From Halomonas sp. 328 (lineage in GTDB: Bacteria > Pseudomonadota > Gammaproteobacteria > Pseudomonadales > Halomonadaceae): DNA of 64,000 nt. The position numbers and the translations under genes are program-made. Below the pieces are notes generated by a model, which made no database searches, was not told the DNA's origin, and worked only from the letters and a program-made list of their open reading frames with translations. This document shows positions 60,177 to 64,000 of the stretch, in pieces (position 1 is the first letter of the stretch; every line of letters begins with the position of its first letter). The stretch lies in assembly GCF_015645095.1 (NCBI RefSeq), contig NZ_JADOTW010000024.1, positions 1 through 64,000 of the forward strand, read 5' to 3'.

Positions 60177-61534
60177 GTCTCGACGTCGTAATCCTCGCCG
60201 CCGGGCAGGGCTCCCGGATGCGCTCGACCCGGCCCAAGGTGCTGCATCGCCTGGCCGGACGGCCCATGGTGCGCCATGTGATCGATACCGCCACTCGCCT
60301 CGGCGCCGGCAAGCTGCATGTGGTGATCGGTCACGGCGCCGACCAGGTGCGCAGCGAGCTGGGCGACTGCCCGGTGCACTTCGCCCTGCAGGCGGAGCAG
60401 AAGGGCACCGGCCATGCGGTGGCCCAGGCCCTGGAGGCGCTGGAGCATGACCGGGTACTGGTGCTCTACGGTGACGTGCCGCTGATTCGTGCCGAGACCC
60501 TGGCGGGGCTGCTGGAGGGGGTCGACGAGTCTCATCTGGGGCTGCTCACCGTGACCCTGGCGGACCCCAGCGGCTACGGGCGCATCCTGCGCAATGCCGA
60601 GGGCCAGGCGGTGGCCATCGTCGAGCACAAGGACGCCTCCGAGAACGAGCGGGCGGTCAAGGAGTGCAACACCGGCATCATGGCCATGACCCGGGCCCAG
60701 CTGAAGCGCTGGCTGCCCCAGCTCTCGGCGGATAACGCCCAGGGCGAGTACTACCTGACCGATATCATCGCCCTGGCGGCCGCCGAGGGGGTGAAGATCG
60801 TCACCGCCCAGCCGGAGGATCCCCTGGAGGTGGAAGGCGTCAACAACCGGGCCCAGCTGGCGCGGCTGGAGCGCGCCCATCAGGCGCGGATCGCCGAGAC
60901 CCTGATGGCCGAGGGCGTGGCCCTGCTCGATCCGGCTCGCCTCGACGTGCGCGGCAGCCTGCGCTGCGGCCACGACGTGGAGATCGATGTGGGTTGCGTC
61001 TTCGAGGGCGAGGTGGAGCTGGGCGAGGGGGTGCGCATCGGCCCCTACTGCGTGATCCGCGACAGCCATATCGGCGCCGGCAGCGTGATCGAGGCCCACA
61101 GCATCGTCGAGCAGAGCGTGGCGGCGGGGCATAACCGCATCGGGCCCTTCGCCCGGCTGCGCCCCGGTACCCACCTGGCGGTGCAGGCCAAGGTCGGCAA
61201 CTTCGTCGAGACCAAGAATGCCCAGGTGGGCGAGGGCAGCAAGATCAATCACCTGAGCTATGTGGGCGACGCCACCCTGGGGCGCGGCGTCAACGTGGGC
61301 GCCGGCACCATCACCTGCAACTACGATGGCGTCAACAAGTCCCGCACCGAGATCGGCGACGACGCCTTTATCGGTTCCAATACCGCCCTGGTGGCCCCGG
61401 TCAGCGTCGGCGCCCGCGCCACCATCGGCGCCGGTTCCACCATCAGCAAGGACGTGGCCGATGGCGCCCTGGCGGTGGCCCGGGGCCGTCAGCTCACCAA
61501 GGCGGACTGGCCGCGGCCCAGCAAGCGCAAGTAA
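60173..61534 (+). CDS. glmU: Bifunctional UDP-N-acetylglucosamine pyrophosphorylase / glucosamine-1-phosphate N-acetyltransferase
   Basis: GlmU makes UDP-GlcNAc, precursor of peptidoglycan and lipid A. The 453-residue product (E. coli 456) has LDVVILAAGQGSRMRSTRPKVLHRLAG (uridylyltransferase), LYGDVPLI and ECNTGIMA. From about residue 250 there is a left-handed beta-helix with hexapeptide repeats and the acetyltransferase site NFVETKNAQVGEGSKINHLSY. AGGAGGAAGA overlaps the apbE end just before the ATG. Confidence 0.97.
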   Translation: MSLDVVILAAGQGSRMRSTRPKVLHRLAGRPMVRHVIDTATRLGAGKLHVVIGHGADQVRSELGDCPVHFALQAEQKGTGHAVAQALEALEHDRVLVLYGDVPLIRAETLAGLLEGVDESHLGLLTVTLADPSGYGRILRNAEGQAVAIVEHKDASENERAVKECNTGIMAMTRAQLKRWLPQLSADNAQGEYYLTDIIALAAAEGVKIVTAQPEDPLEVEGVNNRAQLARLERAHQARIAETLMAEGVALLDPARLDVRGSLRCGHDVEIDVGCVFEGEVELGEGVRIGPYCVIRDSHIGAGSVIEAHSIVEQSVAAGHNRIGPFARLRPGTHLAVQAKVGNFVETKNAQVGEGSKINHLSYVGDATLGRGVNVGAGTITCNYDGVNKSRTEIGDDAFIGSNTALVAPVSVGARATIGAGSTISKDVADGALAVARGRQLTKADWPRPSKRK

Positions 61535-61560
61535 TCGAGGACGATTGATGCTCGAGGCCC

Positions 61561-61769
61561 GGGGCTACTCTGGGGGCAGGCCTCCGGGAGGCCGGCCCCG
61601 CGCAAAGACGCTGTAGACCCATCCCTGGGCGCTCGACTTTTTCCTGCGGCGCTCTCGCATCCTGCTTCGCTTGCAGGGCCGGGGTAGGCCATCCATGGCC
61701 TACCCGTTCGGAAGGGCCTTCCTCACCCCTGAAAAAGACGCTTTGCTCCGGCCTGTCCCCAGCGCCCCT
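61561..61769 (+). repeat. Dispersed structured intergenic repeat, copy 2
   Basis: This ~208-bp element in the glmU-deoR gap is related in reverse complement to 39710-39900. Its ends are GGGGCTACTCTGGGGGCAGG (61561-61580) and CCTGTCCCCAGCGCCCC (61752-61768), which are imperfect inverted repeats. Internal palindromes are GGGTAGGCCA-TCCA-TGGCCTACCC (61682-61705) and GGAAGG-G-CCTTCC (61710-61722). These lie at the same places as in copy 1 but with paired substitutions. Confidence 0.8.
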
Positions 61770-61861
61770 TAGCGATTCCCGCACGAGCCCTGCTCAGGTA
61801 GCCCCGGGGTTCGACAGGGGGAGAACGCCAACTGTGTTAGCCCTGAGATATTCCCCACCCC

Positions 61862-61890
61862 TTGACCCGGGGCGTCGGCTGCGGTTTCAT
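61862..61890 (+). promoter_or_regulatory. Possible promoter of the DeoR-family gene
   Basis: TTGACC and TTTCAT are 17 bp apart, 32 bp before the start. The -10 is poor. The 61770-61861 stretch holds nothing else I can support. Confidence 0.3.
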
Positions 61891-61921
61891 CTTGTATTTC
61901 GAATCGAAGCCAAGAACTTTC

Positions 61922-62689
61922 ATGTCGAAGCGTAATACCGCCCAGCGCCGCCACGCCATCCTCGCCTTCGTCAATGCGCGGGGCGAGACCGGCGTGGATA
62001 CCCTGGCCGAGCACTTCGCCATCTCCGAGGTGACGGTGCGCAAGGACCTGGCGACCCTGGAGAAGAGTGGCCTGCTGCTGCGCCGCTATGGCGGCGCAGC
62101 GCCCCTGCCCCAGGAGCTGCTGGGGGAGCCGCGCCTCTCTCCGGCCAAGCGGGCCATCGCCCGGGCCGCCTGCCAGCGCATTCGCGAGCACCAGCGCATC
62201 ATCATCGACAGTGGCAGCACCACCTCGGCGATGATCCCCGGCCTGGCGGGCAAGGCCGGCCTGGTGGTGATGACCAACGCCCTGGCGGTGGCCAATGCCC
62301 TGCGCGAGCTGGAGGAGGAACCGATGCTGCTGATGACCGGTGGCACCTGGGATCCCCACTCCGAATCCTTCCAGGGCCAGGTGGCGGAGCAGGTGCTGCG
62401 CCAGTACGACTTCGACCAGCTGTTTATCGGCGCCGATGGTATCGACCCGGCCCGGGGCACCACCACCTTCAACGAGCTGCTGGGCCTCTCCCGTGTCATG
62501 GCGGAGGTCTCCCGGGAGGTGGTGGTGCTGGCGGAGTCCGCCAAGGTGGGGCGGCGGATTCCCAACCTGGAACTGCCCTGGCAGGTTATCCACACCCTGA
62601 TCAGCGACGAAGGGCTTGGGGATAAGTCATCGGCCGCCATCGAGGCCCAGGGGGTCGAGGTGATCCGGGTCGCCATCGACGTCGATTAA
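61922..62689 (+). CDS. DeoR-family transcriptional regulator (GlmR-like)
   Basis: The 255-residue product has an N-terminal HTH (AQRRHAILAFVNARGETGVDTLAEHFAISEVTVRKDLATLEKSGLL) and a C-terminal sugar-phosphate-sensing domain with IIIDSGSTTSAM and IGADGID. This is the DeoR layout. A DeoR-type gene between glmU and glmS is also known in Pseudomonas (glmR), where it affects glmS expression, so control of amino-sugar synthesis is likely by context. A perfect DnaA box lies within it (62586-62594). Confidence 0.9.
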   Translation: MSKRNTAQRRHAILAFVNARGETGVDTLAEHFAISEVTVRKDLATLEKSGLLLRRYGGAAPLPQELLGEPRLSPAKRAIARAACQRIREHQRIIIDSGSTTSAMIPGLAGKAGLVVMTNALAVANALRELEEEPMLLMTGGTWDPHSESFQGQVAEQVLRQYDFDQLFIGADGIDPARGTTTFNELLGLSRVMAEVSREVVVLAESAKVGRRIPNLELPWQVIHTLISDEGLGDKSSAAIEAQGVEVIRVAIDVD

Positions 62690-62720
62690 ATCGCCGCCTT
62701 TTTCTCAAGGAGACACAAGC

Positions 62721-64000
62721 ATGTGTGGAATCGTCGCCGCGGTCGCTGGCCGCAATGTGCAGGCCATCCTGCTGGAGGGCCTCAAGCGCCTGGAGTACCG
62801 GGGCTACGACTCCGCTGGCATGGCGGTGCTCGAGGCCTCGGGCCAGCTGGCCCGGCGCCGCGCCCTGGGCAAGGTGGCGGCCCTGGAGGCGCGCCTCGCC
62901 GAGGCCCCCCTGGTGGGGCAGAGTGGTATCGCCCACACCCGCTGGGCCACCCATGGCAAGCCCAGCGAGGCCAATGCCCACCCCCATCAGTCCGGCGACG
63001 CCCTGGCGGTGGTGCATAACGGCATCATCGAGAACTTCGAGGCGCTGCGCCGCGAGCTCCAGGCCGAGGGCTACGCCTTTACCTCCGAGACCGATACCGA
63101 GGTGGTGGCCCATCTGCTGGCGCGCCAGTTGCGCGACGGCAAGGGGCTGCTGGCGGCGGTACAGGCGGTGGCCGCCGGCCTGGATGGCGCCTACGCCCTG
63201 GGGGTGATGAGCCCCCTGGAGCCCGGCGTGGTGATCGGTGCCCGCCAGGGCAGCCCCCTGGTGGTGGGGGTGGGCATCGAGGAGGCCTTCCTGGCCTCGG
63301 ATCCGCTGGCGCTGCTGCAGGTCACCGACCGCTTTATCTACCTGGAGGAGGGCGATGTGGTGCGCCTCGGCCCGGGCGGCGAGATCGCCGTCTATGATGC
63401 CCAGGGGCAGGCGGTGGAGCGCCCGGTGCGGGTCTTCGAGCATGGCGACGGAGTCGCCAGCAAGGGCGGCTACCGCCACTTTATGCTCAAGGAGATCCAT
63501 GAGCAGCCGGCGGTGATCGCCGCCACCCTGGAGGGGCGGCTCGGCAAGGAAGGGGTGCTGATCAACGGCTTCGGCAGCGGGGCGGAGGCGCTCTTCCAGC
63601 AGGTGCGCCAGATCCATATCGTCGCCTGCGGCACCAGCTACCACGCCGGCCTGGTGGCCCGTTACTGGCTGGAGCGCTATGCGGGCCTGCCCACCCAGGT
63701 GGAGGTGGCCTCGGAGTACCGTTACCGCCGGGTGGTGGTGCCGGAGAATACCCTCTTCGTCACCCTCTCCCAGTCCGGCGAGACCGCCGATACCCTGGCG
63801 GCGCTGCGCTTCGCCAAGGAGAGCGGCTACCTGGCCAGCCTGGCGATCTGCAATGTGCCGGGTAGCTCATTGGTGCGGGAGTCGGACCTGACCCTCTTGA
63901 CCCAGGCCGGTCCGGAGATCGGCGTGGCCTCCACCAAGGCCTTCACCACCCAGCTCACGGCGCTTCTGCTGCTGACCCTGGCCCTGCAGCGGGTGCAAGG
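62721..64000 (+). CDS. glmS: Glutamine-fructose-6-phosphate aminotransferase (5' part)
   Basis: GlmS makes glucosamine 6-phosphate from fructose 6-phosphate and glutamine, the first committed step toward UDP-GlcNAc. The visible 426 residues begin MCGIVAAV with the N-terminal nucleophile Cys after Met removal. They include LEYRGYDSAGMAV, GIAHTRWATHGKPSEANAHPH, and the first SIS isomerase domain with VACGTSYHAG and LSQSGETADTLAAL. AAGGAG precedes the ATG. The gene runs off the window end, about 180 codons short of the usual 610. I see no glmS ribozyme in the 31-bp gap before it. Confidence 0.97.
   Translation, partial: MCGIVAAVAGRNVQAILLEGLKRLEYRGYDSAGMAVLEASGQLARRRALGKVAALEARLAEAPLVGQSGIAHTRWATHGKPSEANAHPHQSGDALAVVHNGIIENFEALRRELQAEGYAFTSETDTEVVAHLLARQLRDGKGLLAAVQAVAAGLDGAYALGVMSPLEPGVVIGARQGSPLVVGVGIEEAFLASDPLALLQVTDRFIYLEEGDVVRLGPGGEIAVYDAQGQAVERPVRVFEHGDGVASKGGYRHFMLKEIHEQPAVIAATLEGRLGKEGVLINGFGSGAEALFQQVRQIHIVACGTSYHAGLVARYWLERYAGLPTQVEVASEYRYRRVVVPENTLFVTLSQSGETADTLAALRFAKESGYLASLAICNVPGSSLVRESDLTLLTQAGPEIGVASTKAFTTQLTALLLLTLALQRVQ

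Noticed and set aside
62690-62720. glmS ribozyme
   Set aside because: The gap is 31 bp, too short, and this ribozyme is typical of Gram-positive bacteria.

Overview
The window is a high-G+C gammaproteobacterial chromosome segment around the replication origin. The core gene order is shared with pseudomonads and their relatives: gyrB-recF-dnaN-dnaA | rpmH-rnpA-yidC-mnmE ... mnmG-rsmG-parA-parB-atpIBEFHAGDC, and glmU-deoR-glmS. Protein sequences, the short Kdo kinase and the gene mix look most like Halomonadaceae (Halomonas-like), but that placement is recall and not a search result. I see no rRNA, tRNA, insertion sequence, prophage or CRISPR array.

Layout. 1-17.6 kb holds rpiA and then a lipopolysaccharide inner-core cluster: waaA, hldE, three family-9 and two other glycosyltransferases, a Kdo kinase, an OpgB-like phosphoglycerol transferase, waaF and hldD, followed by glyQ/glyS and gmhB. 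Together hldE, gmhB and hldD supply ADP-heptose, WaaA and the GT9 enzymes build the core, and the kinase phosphorylates it. 17.7-23.9 kb is gyrB-recF-dnaN-dnaA, all leftward. 23.9-24.45 kb is an origin-like intergenic region. 24.45-28.26 kb is rpmH-rnpA-yidC-mnmE, rightward. 28.3-38.5 kb is a ten-gene leftward block (rlmJ, an OmpA-type lipoprotein, hemW, rdgB, a kinase/P-loop fusion, hemL, thiE, thiD, hemJ, a ClC channel). 38.6-42.85 kb is rightward: argC, erpA and a polar amino-acid ABC transporter. These last two blocks separate mnmE from mnmG, which are neighbours in pseudomonads. 42.9-43.37 kb is a second origin-like intergenic region, followed by mnmG-rsmG-parAB and the complete ATP synthase operon. 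55-64 kb has two convergent mgtE paralogues, uppP, apbE, glmU, a DeoR-family regulator and the 5' part of glmS.

The most interesting signals are non-coding. (1) Consensus DnaA boxes (TTATNCACA) are absent from the first 23.9 kb that I scanned but occur twelve times between 23.96 and 44.46 kb, with a tight set across thiE-thiD and two origin-like regions 19 kb apart. (2) Four parS-like sites lie on the gyrB/recF side; two are written into recF codons at positions where E. coli RecF has alignable sequence of the same length. (3) A ~200-bp element with inverted ends occurs twice, in opposite orientations, and its internal palindromes carry compensatory substitutions. (4) The 3' end of mnmE, a known integration hotspot, has a 22-bp duplicate at the point where mnmE-mnmG synteny is broken.
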